Assembly: GCA_045660325.1 (NCBI GenBank)
Contig: JAZRDO010000001.1
Location: 15,809-79,808, forward strand
Reading direction: 5' to 3'
Length of the DNA stretch: 64,000 nucleotides
Source: SVTX01 sp045660325
GTDB taxonomy: Bacteria; Bacillota; Clostridia; Oscillospirales; CAG-272
The position numbers and the translations under genes were made by a program. The notes under the pieces were generated by a model. The model was not told the origin of the DNA, ran no database searches, and saw nothing but the letters and a program-made list of their open reading frames with translations. This document shows, one piece after another, positions 54,818 to 63,306 of this stretch. Every line of letters starts with the position of its first letter. Within the stretch, counting starts at the first letter, position 1.

Positions 54818-55942
54818 TTAATCTACAATATTCAAAAGATCAAGACTTGAGAAATAATTATTTCCCTTAAACTCAATTCTTCCGATCACTTCATTCTTAT
54901 AATCAAAATATATCTTTTCGTGATAGTATGCAAGGATCTTGGCAAATGCGCTCTGCACGTCTTCCTTTTCCTTCGGCATTTTCATCACAACGAAATATTC
55001 GTATTCGGTCTCAACGATCGACACGTCATACTCAGCAATGGACGTCGCCGCCGCATCGTACTCTTCTCCCATAACTCCCGCGGTAAGATAAAGCCCCGCG
55101 CGGGTATCGGTCACGTAGCCTGCCTTGTAATCGCCGTTATGTCCGATATAATACTTCATTTTTTCGTATCTTTCATCGGTGTCTTCAATGGCATTAAGCT
55201 CGGATATAATAGCATTTGCCTCGTCAAGCTTTGCCTTGTCAAGTGCGGCATCTCCCGTCTTTTCATAATAAATATGTATCGTTCTGAAAAAGTCGGGACT
55301 TGTAAGAACGTAATCAATAAATTCCTGCGCGTTTGCGGTGGAATACTTGAACCTGTCGTCTCCGTCCGAGATCATCTTATCCTTTGCCTGAAGATCAAGA
55401 TAAACCGTCTTGGTCTTGAATCTCATAAACGCGTCGGTAAGATTATTTGCCGTAAGATATTCTTTATATTTGTTGAAATCGCCGCCGAAGTCCTTCGCGA
55501 TAATGTCCTCAAGCTGCGCCTGAGTATATTCCTTCGCGTCGGAGTTGTTCTTCTTGATCCCCACCTCGTCGCAGATAACGAGTGTCGCGTAGATCTCCTT
55601 CAAGGCAAGCATTACGTCCGCCTCAAACTGCTCGCGGTACTTTTCCGCGCTCTCGGGTGTTTTCCATACGTCCTCGCCGTATTTCTCACGATACTGCTGC
55701 TTGATGATAGAGCTTACGTATTTAAGCTCCTCATATCTTACCTTGTGTCCGTCGATCTTACCAACGACGCGGTTGTCGGCAAACGAGCTTCTTATCGGCT
55801 TTATCTCGCCCGTGTCAAACACGCCGCATATCGCCATAATAATTACCGCTATCATGGAGAGAAGGCCTACTCCAAGCACGCACATTGAAATTATTTTATT
55901 TTTATTTTTGGTGGATTTTACACCTTTAAGTAAACGAGCCAT
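54818..55942 (-). CDS. Membrane-anchored SurA-N-like protein
   Basis: A basic N-terminus and a hydrophobic helix (about 22-43) precede VVGKIDGHKVRYEELKYV, a segment typical of SurA/PrsA N-terminal chaperone domains. The helical middle (80-190) also fits. A C-terminal alpha/beta part could be a degenerate parvulin domain, but the usual catalytic residues are not obvious. I start at MARLLKG; the earlier TTG (55954) would contain the GAGG site. A foldase-like role at the membrane is inferred. Confidence 0.65.
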   Translation of the reverse strand: MARLLKGVKSTKNKNKIISMCVLGVGLLSMIAVIIMAICGVFDTGEIKPIRSSFADNRVVGKIDGHKVRYEELKYVSSIIKQQYREKYGEDVWKTPESAEKYREQFEADVMLALKEIYATLVICDEVGIKKNNSDAKEYTQAQLEDIIAKDFGGDFNKYKEYLTANNLTDAFMRFKTKTVYLDLQAKDKMISDGDDRFKYSTANAQEFIDYVLTSPDFFRTIHIYYEKTGDAALDKAKLDEANAIISELNAIEDTDERYEKMKYYIGHNGDYKAGYVTDTRAGLYLTAGVMGEEYDAAATSIAEYDVSIVETEYEYFVVMKMPKEKEDVQSAFAKILAYYHEKIYFDYKNEVIGRIEFKGNNYFSSLDLLNIVD

Positions 55943-56114
55943 TGTATACCTCAAAAAACAATACTTATACAGCTTAATTATACATTATTTTTATGTCGTT
56001 TTTATGAATAAGCGCAAGTTTTTTTATACCCGCCTACAATTTTTTAAATTTATTCTTGAAAAAATCACGGAAATATGTTAAAATCAATATATATGATATT
56101 TTTTGGAGGCAAAT

Positions 56115-57047
56115 ATGCAGGAAACTTACAGCATTCCCCTCTCAAAGCTCGCTGAGGAGCTTAACTTAACACCCGTTTTTATCCCTGACGATTATAAGTC
56201 CATTCTCGTGCAAAGCCCCGAGGTAATGCGCCCCGGTCTTTCTCTTACAGGATTCTATGAAATTTTCGACGCGGAAAGACTTCACCTTATCGGTAACGCG
56301 GAGCATCTCTATCTTTCTGGACTTGACCGTGAGCAGCGCCGTATAAGAATCCGCGACTACGTTTACGCGCAGCCGACTGCGGTTATCTTCACCTCGGGTC
56401 TTGAGGTGTTTGAGGAATTCGTTGAATACGGCAAGGAGAAGAACCTTCCCATTTTCACGACCGAGGAAAAGACGTCTCCCATCATGGCGGCGCTCATCAG
56501 TACGCTTAACACATATCTTGCGCCCAGAATTACCCGACACGGCGTTCTCGTCGAGGTATACGGCGAGGGTATCCTTCTTCTCGGTGACAGCGGCGTAGGT
56601 AAGAGTGAAACCGCTATCGAGCTTGTAAAGAGAGGTCATAGACTTATTGCCGACGACGCGGTTGAAACCAAGCGCGTTTCCGCAAAGACACTCGTTGGTA
56701 CCGCCCCCGAAATCATTCGTCATTACGTTGAGCTTCGCGGTATCGGTATCGTGGATATCCGCCGACTCTTCGGTATGGGCGCGGTTAAGGAAACCGAAAA
56801 GATCGACCTCGTTATCAATATGGAGCCGTGGGTACAGGGCAAGATGTACGACCGTCTCGGTCTTGACGATCAGACCGTTGACATTCTCGGCATCGACGTT
56901 CCCTCGATCACCATTCCCGTTCGTCCCGGACGTAACCTTGCAATCATTATTGAAATCGCGGCTATGAACAACCGTCAGAAAAAGATGGGCTACAACACCG
57001 CGCAGGAATTCAATAAGAAGCTTATGGGTCAAATGGGTCTTGATTAA
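56115..57047 (+). CDS. hprK: HPr kinase/phosphorylase
   Basis: HprK phosphorylates Ser-46 of HPr and so controls carbon catabolite repression in low-GC Gram-positives. The protein shows LLLGDSGVGKSETAIELV near residue 150 (Walker A) and VELRGIGIVDIRRLFG near 200, the HprK signature. The N-terminal domain starts ISI/YSIPLSKLAEEL. I start at MQETYSIP, with GGAGG 5 nt upstream; an earlier TTG at 56103 would include the site. The length is 310 residues. It is isolated, with its own terminator. Confidence 0.96.
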   Translation: MQETYSIPLSKLAEELNLTPVFIPDDYKSILVQSPEVMRPGLSLTGFYEIFDAERLHLIGNAEHLYLSGLDREQRRIRIRDYVYAQPTAVIFTSGLEVFEEFVEYGKEKNLPIFTTEEKTSPIMAALISTLNTYLAPRITRHGVLVEVYGEGILLLGDSGVGKSETAIELVKRGHRLIADDAVETKRVSAKTLVGTAPEIIRHYVELRGIGIVDIRRLFGMGAVKETEKIDLVINMEPWVQGKMYDRLGLDDQTVDILGIDVPSITIPVRPGRNLAIIIEIAAMNNRQKKMGYNTAQEFNKKLMGQMGLD

Positions 57048-57049
57048 GG

Positions 57050-57296
57050 GCTTCGCACTTTGGCGCAAAACAAAATCCACACGAAAAACTATTCTTTGCT
57101 TTATTACAATTAAAGTTAAATTTTATTTTAATGTTGAAACCCACCGTTTCGGTGGGTTTCTTCTTTTATGTGGCTTTTTAGCCGCGCTCGAACTCTCTGG
57201 CGTACCCTTGTACGCCGACGATTGTCCGATCACGACTTTTGCATCCAAATTGCTTTGCCCTCCGCTTTGGCTTCTCACTTTGGCGCAAAACAAAAA
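57050..57296. repeat. Two direct repeats flanking a 200-nt spacer
   Basis: CACTTTGGCGCAAAACAAAA occurs at about 57056-57075 and again at 57276-57295; the preceding bases also match (GCTTCG/GCTTCT). Between them are the hprK terminator and a GC-rich block without a gene. The repeat may stem from a duplication or element insertion. Confidence 0.7.
57136..57167 (+). terminator. hprK terminator
   Basis: AAACCCACCG and CGGTGGGTTT pair in a stem of 11 bp with a TTT loop, followed by CTTCTTTT. Confidence 0.9.
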
Positions 57297-57311
57297 TAAA
57301 AATACAAGAAA

Positions 57312-57341
57312 AAAAAGAACGGCTTTTAAGCCGTTCTTTTT
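57312..57341. terminator. Terminator of pssA (bidirectional)
   Basis: AAAGAACGGCTT and AAGCCGTTCTTT form a 12-bp stem with T runs both ways. Confidence 0.9.
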
Positions 57342-57347
57342 ATGTAT

Positions 57348-58028
57348 TCAGGAATTCTTATCGGAATTTTTTTTGCTTTTTTTACCGCCGAGGAGCTTAT
57401 CAAAATTGATCTTTTTCATCTTGAAATCAAGGATAAAGAGGAATGCAACCACAGCAAGCATCACGTGGAGAAGAACTACGAATATCATATTTCCGTAGGG
57501 TGCGGAGATCCAATTCAGCAAATATCTGCAAAAATACACCGCGGGGAAAATAAAGCAAATAGAGGTTACGGGAAGACCGCGATAGCCCTTGCCCGCGCCA
57601 TCCTCGACCTGCTGGCGCTTGATCTCAAGCACGTTAAAGAAGGCAAGGCGGATAAGCGCACAAAGCACGTATGCCGCGCAGAACAAAAATCCGATAACAC
57701 CGTCAACGCCGAGTGTATAGCAGATAACCGCAGGAGTTACACCGAAGCTTATTACGTCGCAGATAGAGTCAAGCTGAATACCGAAATTTCTCTCGTCATC
57801 GGTTCTGTCCTTCTTCGTTCTCGCAACCGCGCCGTCAAACGCATCGCAAAATCCCGAGAAGGCAACGCAAAGAACCGCAAGCGTAGGCTCGCCCTCAAGC
57901 GCCAATATTATTCCCGCAACGGCGGATACAAGGCTTAAGTACGTCAAAATGACCGTATAGTCATAAACACCTATAAACGCCTTCTTCTTTATCTGGATCT
58001 TTATTTCCTTCTTCTCTTTTCGTTTCAT
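57348..58028 (-). CDS. pssA: CDP-diacylglycerol-serine O-phosphatidyltransferase
   Basis: This membrane enzyme makes phosphatidylserine. The CDP-alcohol phosphotransferase signature D-G-x2-A-R-x(n)-G-x3-D-x3-D is seen as DAFDGAVART then GIQLDSICDVIS near residues 62-92. There are about seven hydrophobic segments in 226 residues, and both ends are very lysine-rich. No decarboxylase (psd) gene is nearby. Confidence 0.9.
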   Translation of the reverse strand: MKRKEKKEIKIQIKKKAFIGVYDYTVILTYLSLVSAVAGIILALEGEPTLAVLCVAFSGFCDAFDGAVARTKKDRTDDERNFGIQLDSICDVISFGVTPAVICYTLGVDGVIGFLFCAAYVLCALIRLAFFNVLEIKRQQVEDGAGKGYRGLPVTSICFIFPAVYFCRYLLNWISAPYGNMIFVVLLHVMLAVVAFLFILDFKMKKINFDKLLGGKKSKKNSDKNS

Positions 58029-58052
58029 ATCAATTCCTACAATATTTATTAA

Positions 58053-59012
58053 TTATATTCCAAGACAAGCCGCGCCGATAAGTCCCGCGTCGTTCTTTAA
58101 TGCCGCGATCTTAATCTCGGTTGCCTTTACGTACTCGCCGCCGTAAGTCTGAGCCTGCACCTCGGGTACAAGCATATCGAGAAGGTACTGTCCCTCTCCC
58201 GACACACCGCCACCGAGAGAAAGAATCTCGGGCTGGAAAATGTTTATAATGCTCGCAAGACCGCTTGCAAGATACTTTATGTATTCTTTTACCACCTCGG
58301 AGCCCGCTTCGTCTCCTGCGCGCATCGCCTGAAATGCCGTTCTACCCGATACTCTTCCGTGCTCTGCCGCAAAAGTATCAAGGAGCGTTTCTCTGCCCTG
58401 CGCCTTGCATTCCTCAATCTTTTCCGAGGTCATACGAATAAGCGCCGTTGCGCTGCTGTACGCCTCCCAGCAACCGCGTCTACCACAGTTACAGGGTATG
58501 CCGTCAACCGAAATTACGATATGACCAAGCTCCGCACCCGCGAAATTCGAGCCGGAATAAACCTTGTTGTCAATAATAATTCCACCGCCAACACCCGTGC
58601 CGAGAGTAATCATAATTGAGCTCTGCGAGCCACGAGCCGCGCCCGCTACTGCCTCGCCCCACGCCGCCGCGTTAGCATCGTTTTCAACGTGGATATTATC
58701 AATGCCGAGTCTTGCGGAAAGCTCCGCGCAAATGGGGTACTTAATAAAAGGAAGGTTGCAGGCATATTCAACAACGCCGTCGCGACTGTTCGCAATGCCG
58801 GGCGAAGCTATACCTACCGCCTCAACGTCGGAAAGCTCAACACCCGCCTCCGTACAAATTCTACGGCAGAGATCTGCCATATCGTCCATAATAAACGACG
58901 CGTCTCTCTGAGCCTTTGTAGGAACACTTCCCTTTTTTACAATATTGTAATTTTCATCTATAATTGCCGCGGCAATATTCGTGCCGCCCAAATCTACACC
59001 TATACGGTACAT
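58053..59012 (-). CDS. glk: ROK family glucokinase
   Basis: This 319-residue sugar kinase has the ATP-binding GVDLGGTNIAAAII near residue 5, MITLGTGVGGGIIID near 132, and the ROK zinc motif CNCGRRGCWEAYSS near 178. The catalytic base sits in HVENDANAAAWGEA near 103. The likely substrate is glucose, as for clostridial GlcK-type ROK proteins; there is no DNA-binding domain, so it is not a repressor. It lies between pssA and a methyltransferase-like gene. Confidence 0.92.
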   Translation of the reverse strand: MYRIGVDLGGTNIAAAIIDENYNIVKKGSVPTKAQRDASFIMDDMADLCRRICTEAGVELSDVEAVGIASPGIANSRDGVVEYACNLPFIKYPICAELSARLGIDNIHVENDANAAAWGEAVAGAARGSQSSIMITLGTGVGGGIIIDNKVYSGSNFAGAELGHIVISVDGIPCNCGRRGCWEAYSSATALIRMTSEKIEECKAQGRETLLDTFAAEHGRVSGRTAFQAMRAGDEAGSEVVKEYIKYLASGLASIINIFQPEILSLGGGVSGEGQYLLDMLVPEVQAQTYGGEYVKATEIKIAALKNDAGLIGAACLGI

Positions 59013-59098
59013 TTTTTCCTCACTTATAAATCATTTATATTAATTTTAATACAGCAATATTAATTATATATTAATTAACTATGTGTGTCAAGAATATT

Positions 59099-59764
59099 TT
59101 ACCACACAAACGGAATGAGTCGGTATTTTACCTTTGCCTTATATTCGATATAGCCCTCAAGCTCTCGCTCAAGCACCTTTTCCTCATTAAGCACGCGGAT
59201 AACGATCATCACGGGATATACGGAGAACGGAATAAGTCCGTAAAACGAACCTAAAACAAGCGGCAAGGGTAAGAACATTAAAAACGTTGCAAGATACATC
59301 GGATGACGTACAATGCCATAAAGACCGCTTGAGATCACCTTCTGATTTTCCTGTACCTCAATCGTTCTGGAAAGATATGTATTCTCACGCATAACCTCGG
59401 CGTACATTACGTATCCTGACAAAAACAGGATCAAAGCAACAATAACCAACCACGGAGAAACGTGCGACCAACCGAAACGGAAATCAAGAGCCGAAATAAT
59501 AAAGCCAAGCGGAAAGATCAAGGCCGCTATGGATACGACGCCCTTCTGTGTCGCCTGCTTTTCCTTACTGTCAAGTCGTCGCTCAAGCAGGTCGGGATTT
59601 TTTATAAAAAGAACAATTCCTACGGCAAGCATAGGCACAAACAAAAACGTCAAAAACAACCACGCGTGCGGATATCGGAGCGTCCACGCGGGAAGAAACA
59701 GGAATGCGCCAACAAGCACGATTCCTGCCAAAAATTTAGTCAATGCATTTATAAATAGTTTCAT
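59099..59764 (-). CDS. Isoprenylcysteine carboxyl methyltransferase-family membrane protein
   Basis: A 221-residue protein with five to six membrane helices. The C-terminal GLYGIVRHPMYLATFLMFLP near residue 150 and NEEKVLERELEGYIEYKAKVKYRLIPFVW at the end are typical of the ICMT/PEMT-like (NnrU-type) methyltransferases with R-H-P-x-Y and E-x-x-L-x-x-E. The substrate in bacteria is unknown; a lipid or small molecule is possible. Confidence 0.85.
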   Translation of the reverse strand: MKLFINALTKFLAGIVLVGAFLFLPAWTLRYPHAWLFLTFLFVPMLAVGIVLFIKNPDLLERRLDSKEKQATQKGVVSIAALIFPLGFIISALDFRFGWSHVSPWLVIVALILFLSGYVMYAEVMRENTYLSRTIEVQENQKVISSGLYGIVRHPMYLATFLMFLPLPLVLGSFYGLIPFSVYPVMIVIRVLNEEKVLERELEGYIEYKAKVKYRLIPFVW

Positions 59765-59823
59765 TAAAAGATCACCTTATAAAATTTGAAAAGTAAGCGA
59801 ATGTCACAATCATTTTAAAACGC

Positions 59824-60183
59824 TTATTCGCTTAAATTTCCTTTGAGAGTATTGATGGAGTTAACAAGCATACGGTGTATAATTCCACATTCCCCCAAAA
59901 GTTCTCTCGCTGTATCATCACTAATGACATTTGCTCCGTGAAGCATTTCGATCCAATACTCTGTCTCTGCACATTCCTTCAAGGCAATATGAAATTTATT
60001 GATAAAGTCCGCTCTGCTCGATGCATAATTAGCTTCATGAATATTAGCACCGATAGAGGTAGCGCTTCTAACGATTTGATTAACTAATACTCCTCTACCC
60101 CTTCTTGTGTCCACTTCGTCACACACCAACAGTATACGTAAAGCCAAATTCTTAGCTCTCGTTCTTAACTCCGAATCCTTCAT
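59824..60183 (-). CDS. Four-helix-bundle protein (23S rRNA intervening-sequence/Avd-like), copy A
   Basis: This 119-residue helical protein has the S23/IVP family core: RGRGVLVNQIVRSATSIGANIHEANYA and FHIALKECAETEYWIEML, cited only in part. I start at MKDSELRTRA with GGAGGG 6 nt upstream; the frame extends upstream through the hairpin array but without sense. The family binds nucleic acid (Avd of retroelements) or is encoded in 23S rRNA insertions. It is preceded by a repeat array (60203-60415) and has a close paralogue at 63307. No reverse transcriptase is present. The two proteins are identical at most positions; length differs by two residues. Confidence 0.9.
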   Translation of the reverse strand: MKDSELRTRAKNLALRILLVCDEVDTRRGRGVLVNQIVRSATSIGANIHEANYASSRADFINKFHIALKECAETEYWIEMLHGANVISDDTARELLGECGIIHRMLVNSINTLKGNLSE

Positions 60184-60202
60184 TATAGCCCTCCATAAAT
60201 CA

Positions 60203-60415
60203 GTGAAGTTTTTGCTTCGCAAAAGTGAAGTTGCGAGGCTTGCTCGCAGTGAAGTTTTGCTTCTTCGAAGCAAAGTGAAATTAAGTTCGCCTCTTTGCTA
60301 ATCTTAACTTGCGCCGTACACGGCGCAAACTTCACTTCGGCAATAGCCGAAACTTCACTGCTTGCAACTTCATTCGCCAAAGGCGAACTTAGTTGATTGA
60401 TTGAAAATCAATCAA
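60203..60415 (-). repeat. Hairpin-word repeat array A, upstream of the four-helix-bundle gene
   Basis: On the plus strand GTGAAGTT occurs at 60203, 60225, 60249 and 60275 (last one GTGAAATT), and AACTTCAC at 60328, 60351 and 60366 (last one AACTTCAT). Most gaps are themselves hairpins: TTTGC-TTC-GCAAA, GCGAG-GCTTG-CTCGC, TTGCTTC-TTC-GAAGCAA, GCGCCG-TACA-CGGCGC, TTCGGC-AATA-GCCGAA and TTCGCC-AAA-GGCGAA. A 10-bp terminal hairpin at 60393-60415 lies 1 nt from the stop codon of the M13 peptidase gene. Confidence 0.92.
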
Positions 60416-60416
60416 A

Positions 60417-62315
60417 TTACCAGATAACCACTCTCTTTGCAGGAGCGATATACATCTTGTCGGACTTCTTTACGCCGAAGGTTTCGTACCATTCGGGGAA
60501 GTTTCTGGGCTGCATATTTGCTCTGAGCACTGCAGGACCGTGAACGTCAATAGTGAGAAGAAGCTGGAGGAACTCGGGCTTTGCCTTCATACACCAAACG
60601 CGCGCCCAGTTCATAAAGTATTCCTCGTAGGATGCATTTTCCATCTTGGACATAATGTCAAGAGTGGATGCCATACCGCCGTTGTCAGCCATATTTTCAC
60701 TTACGATGAACTTACCGTTAACCTTACCCCAAGGAAGCTCGATGCCGTCAAACTGCTTGATCATAGCATTGATCTTCTTATTGAATGCCTTTTCGTCCTT
60801 CTTTGTCCACCAGTTATTGATGTTACCGTTCTCATCACACTTAGCACCGTTGCTGTCAAACGCGTGGGAGATCTCGTGGCCGATAACCGCACCGATACCG
60901 CCGAGATTTTCACTTCTTGTCTGGCTGAGAGAATAGAAGGGTGCCTGAAGAATAGCCGCGGGGAACGTAATGTCGTTAACGAAGGGGTTGTAGCAAGCGT
61001 TAACCATATGTCCGGGCATTGCCCATTCTTCCTTATTTACGGGCTTTGTAAGCTCGCCGAGAGAATGCTCAAACTTAATTGCGCGGAGTGTTCTTACGAT
61101 ATCGAACAAGGACTTCTTTTCATCAAATACAAGCTTATCGTATGCGGGGTCAACCTTGTCGGGATAACCCATCTTAACACCCATCTTGGAGAGCTTGAGT
61201 ATTGCCTTTTCCTTAGTTGCTTCCTCAAGGAAGTCGTTGTTCTTAATTCTTTCCTTATACGTATCAACGATCTGATAAACGATCTCTGTAATATCCTTCT
61301 TTGCTTCCTCGCCGAAATACTTTTCACCGTAGTAAAGACCTACAGGCTCGGAGTACATTCCCGATGCAAGCTGATATGCAAACTTCTCTGTGGGAGCCAT
61401 AGCAGGAATACCACTCATTGCGCGGTAGAACATACCGCCGAGCTCACGGAGCTCCTCTGTAAGATAAGAGCAAGCGCCAAGAAGACCTGTTACGTATGCC
61501 CAGGACTTATAAAGCTCGAACGTTTCCTCATTGAAAATTTCCTTGAAGTTTTTGAAGTATCTGGGCTCTTCAACGATGATCTTCTCGGGAACGAAGCCGA
61601 AGGTCTGATTAAGAAGCTTTCTCATAGCAACGGGGCGCATCATATAGCAAACCTTACCCGTCTTCATAGGATTGTACGCCTTAACGTACTCACTCCACTC
61701 CTCTCTCGTCTTTACAAGAGAAGCGATCTTCTCATCAAATGCAAGTGTATCCGCGAGGTACTTTTCCTGCTCCTCAGCTGTGAGGTCTGTCTTTGCGAGA
61801 ATCATCTTTGCCATATTTGTCCAAAGTCCGATGAGCATTTCCTTCTGCTGTGCCTTTTCGGGCTTATAGAAGGACGCGTCGGGAAGAATTGTAGAGGGAC
61901 CTGATATTGAAACACAGTTATGCTCTGTATCCTTCATATCCGCGCCAACGCCAAGTGCGAATGGCAAGGGGTATCTTCCGAGCATAAGAATCTTGAGCTT
62001 TCTGTTGAACGCCGCCATATTGTCAAGCTTCTTGATAGTTGCAAGATACTTGAGAGCGGGCTTAATGCCGTGAGCATTTCTCTTTCTCGTGTTCTTAACA
62101 GCGAGATAAAGAGCGCAGGCATTCTTTAAGTATTCGTTGGGGTATTCGCCGGACTTGCACATTTCGGCAAACTCACCCATCATAAGCTTTTCAACGTCGG
62201 AATCGAGCGAGGAAAAGCCGCCTGTTCTGGGCTGGTCATCGGGAATAACGAGATTATCGATCGTTTCCTGATTTACGTAAAGGTACAAATCGTCCTGAAT
62301 TCTTACTTTTTCCAT
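60417..62315 (-). CDS. M13-family zinc metallopeptidase (PepO-like)
   Basis: This 632-residue peptidase of the neprilysin family has the zinc motif GHEISHAFDSNGA near residue 480 and ENMADNGGMAS near 545 (the third zinc ligand Glu and Asp). The C-terminal NFPEWYETFGVKKSDKMYI ends in a typical CW/VW-like tail, here RVVIW. No signal peptide is visible, so it may act in the cytoplasm as PepO. AAGGAG precedes the ATG. Cassette A begins just after the stop codon. Confidence 0.93.
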   Translation of the reverse strand: MEKVRIQDDLYLYVNQETIDNLVIPDDQPRTGGFSSLDSDVEKLMMGEFAEMCKSGEYPNEYLKNACALYLAVKNTRKRNAHGIKPALKYLATIKKLDNMAAFNRKLKILMLGRYPLPFALGVGADMKDTEHNCVSISGPSTILPDASFYKPEKAQQKEMLIGLWTNMAKMILAKTDLTAEEQEKYLADTLAFDEKIASLVKTREEWSEYVKAYNPMKTGKVCYMMRPVAMRKLLNQTFGFVPEKIIVEEPRYFKNFKEIFNEETFELYKSWAYVTGLLGACSYLTEELRELGGMFYRAMSGIPAMAPTEKFAYQLASGMYSEPVGLYYGEKYFGEEAKKDITEIVYQIVDTYKERIKNNDFLEEATKEKAILKLSKMGVKMGYPDKVDPAYDKLVFDEKKSLFDIVRTLRAIKFEHSLGELTKPVNKEEWAMPGHMVNACYNPFVNDITFPAAILQAPFYSLSQTRSENLGGIGAVIGHEISHAFDSNGAKCDENGNINNWWTKKDEKAFNKKINAMIKQFDGIELPWGKVNGKFIVSENMADNGGMASTLDIMSKMENASYEEYFMNWARVWCMKAKPEFLQLLLTIDVHGPAVLRANMQPRNFPEWYETFGVKKSDKMYIAPAKRVVIW

Positions 62316-62349
62316 TTTAAAAATTCTCCTTTTTATGTAAAAGTATTTT

Positions 62350-62583
62350 TTAGTTTTTATTTTTTATAAATTGAACGAGAAAATAGCTTACAATAAAAAT
62401 TGCTAAAAATATGCCGACGCCGACTAGCACAACAAGGTCGGAATCCGTATTAAGAAGCTCTTTTCCATCAATCCCAAACAAATGGAGTATCAAAGCTCCA
62501 AGAGCGAAGCAAACAAGCGTCAGTGCAAGCTCGCAAATGATTTCAAGCATTACATCGCGGGAACGTGAAGTTTTTTTAGCCAT
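62350..62583 (-). CDS. Small membrane protein
   Basis: 77 residues with a basic N-terminus (AKKTSRSRDV) and two hydrophobic helices (about 12-34 and 48-70), linked by FGIDGKELLNTDSD. I start at MAKKTS, with AAAGGGCGG about 7 nt upstream; an earlier ATG at 62622 lacks a ribosome-binding site. Not recognised. Confidence 0.6.
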   Translation of the reverse strand: MAKKTSRSRDVMLEIICELALTLVCFALGALILHLFGIDGKELLNTDSDLVVLVGVGIFLAIFIVSYFLVQFIKNKN

Positions 62584-62650
62584 AGCAAACCGCCCTTTCT
62601 TACCGTTCAAACTGTTCGACATATTGGAATTTGTCTAACTGTTTGATTCT

Positions 62651-63196
62651 CTAATTTAGTACCCACAACTGATTCAATGAAGATTTTCTATTAGGGATGG
62701 TGAGCTTTTTTGCAATATAGTTTACGCACTCTTCGGTGGTATTAGCAAATGTGTCAACAAAAATATCATAACAGTCCTGCGGTTCAATGTCATTTATTTG
62801 TGCTTCGCCTTGGCCAACAGTTCTATCACCACGCTCAATTTCTCGACGGCGCAGTTCATGAGTTGGGCAGACTACCTTGACAAGAAGAACAGGATAGTCA
62901 TGCAAACATTCAACATATTGTATAAGTGTTTCAAAGTATGTCAGCATTATATTATCTACAACCACATTTGTTCCTGCATCTGATAGTGTCTTTATGGTTT
63001 GAAGTAAAATAGTCTGACTCGTATAAACCGCAGTTCCTAATTCATTTTCCACCATCTTGCTAGGCATCATATTTATGAAATCATCAATGCTTAATCTGAC
63101 ATATAGTTCATCAAGTGTATTTTGTATGGCTTTTGCCAATGTTGTCTTTCCAGAACTGGAAACACCATTGAGAATAATAATTTTACCTTTATCCAT
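62651..63196 (-). CDS. Chloramphenicol phosphotransferase-like P-loop kinase
   Basis: This 181-residue kinase starts MDKGKIIILNGVSSSGKTTLAKAIQ (cited in part: ILNGVSSSGKTTLAKAI), continues RLSIDDFINMMPSKM near 35, VVVDNIMLTYFETL near 85 and RRREIERGDRTVGQGEAQI near 125. That order of Walker A, S-x-D-D, V-D-D/N and R-x-x-x-R-G-D-R matches the Streptomyces chloramphenicol 3-O-phosphotransferase family. The drug may not be the substrate; related clostridial proteins are unstudied. Its codons are more AT-rich than the neighbours', suggesting transfer. A start 25 codons further upstream is less likely. Confidence 0.8.
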   Translation of the reverse strand: MDKGKIIILNGVSSSGKTTLAKAIQNTLDELYVRLSIDDFINMMPSKMVENELGTAVYTSQTILLQTIKTLSDAGTNVVVDNIMLTYFETLIQYVECLHDYPVLLVKVVCPTHELRRREIERGDRTVGQGEAQINDIEPQDCYDIFVDTFANTTEECVNYIAKKLTIPNRKSSLNQLWVLN

Positions 63197-63306
63197 GGCT
63201 GTTCTCACCCATCTCCCAAATTCAAGTTTATCTAACAGTATTATACTAAAAAATACGGAATTTCCAATCAAGCAAAAAAACTTATGGCGAAAATTTCTTT
63301 TTCTCC

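Noticed and set aside
60184..60380. Peptides encoded across array A
   Set aside because: Frames exist because the words lack stops, but they are repetitive, have no start signal and run on both strands.
60203..60415. CRISPR-like array
   Set aside because: The repeated word is only 8 bases, occurs in both orientations, the gaps are palindromic and of unequal length, and no cas gene is near.
60540..61904. Open frame of about 450 codons on the plus strand
   Set aside because: Antisense to the M13 peptidase, which has all catalytic motifs.
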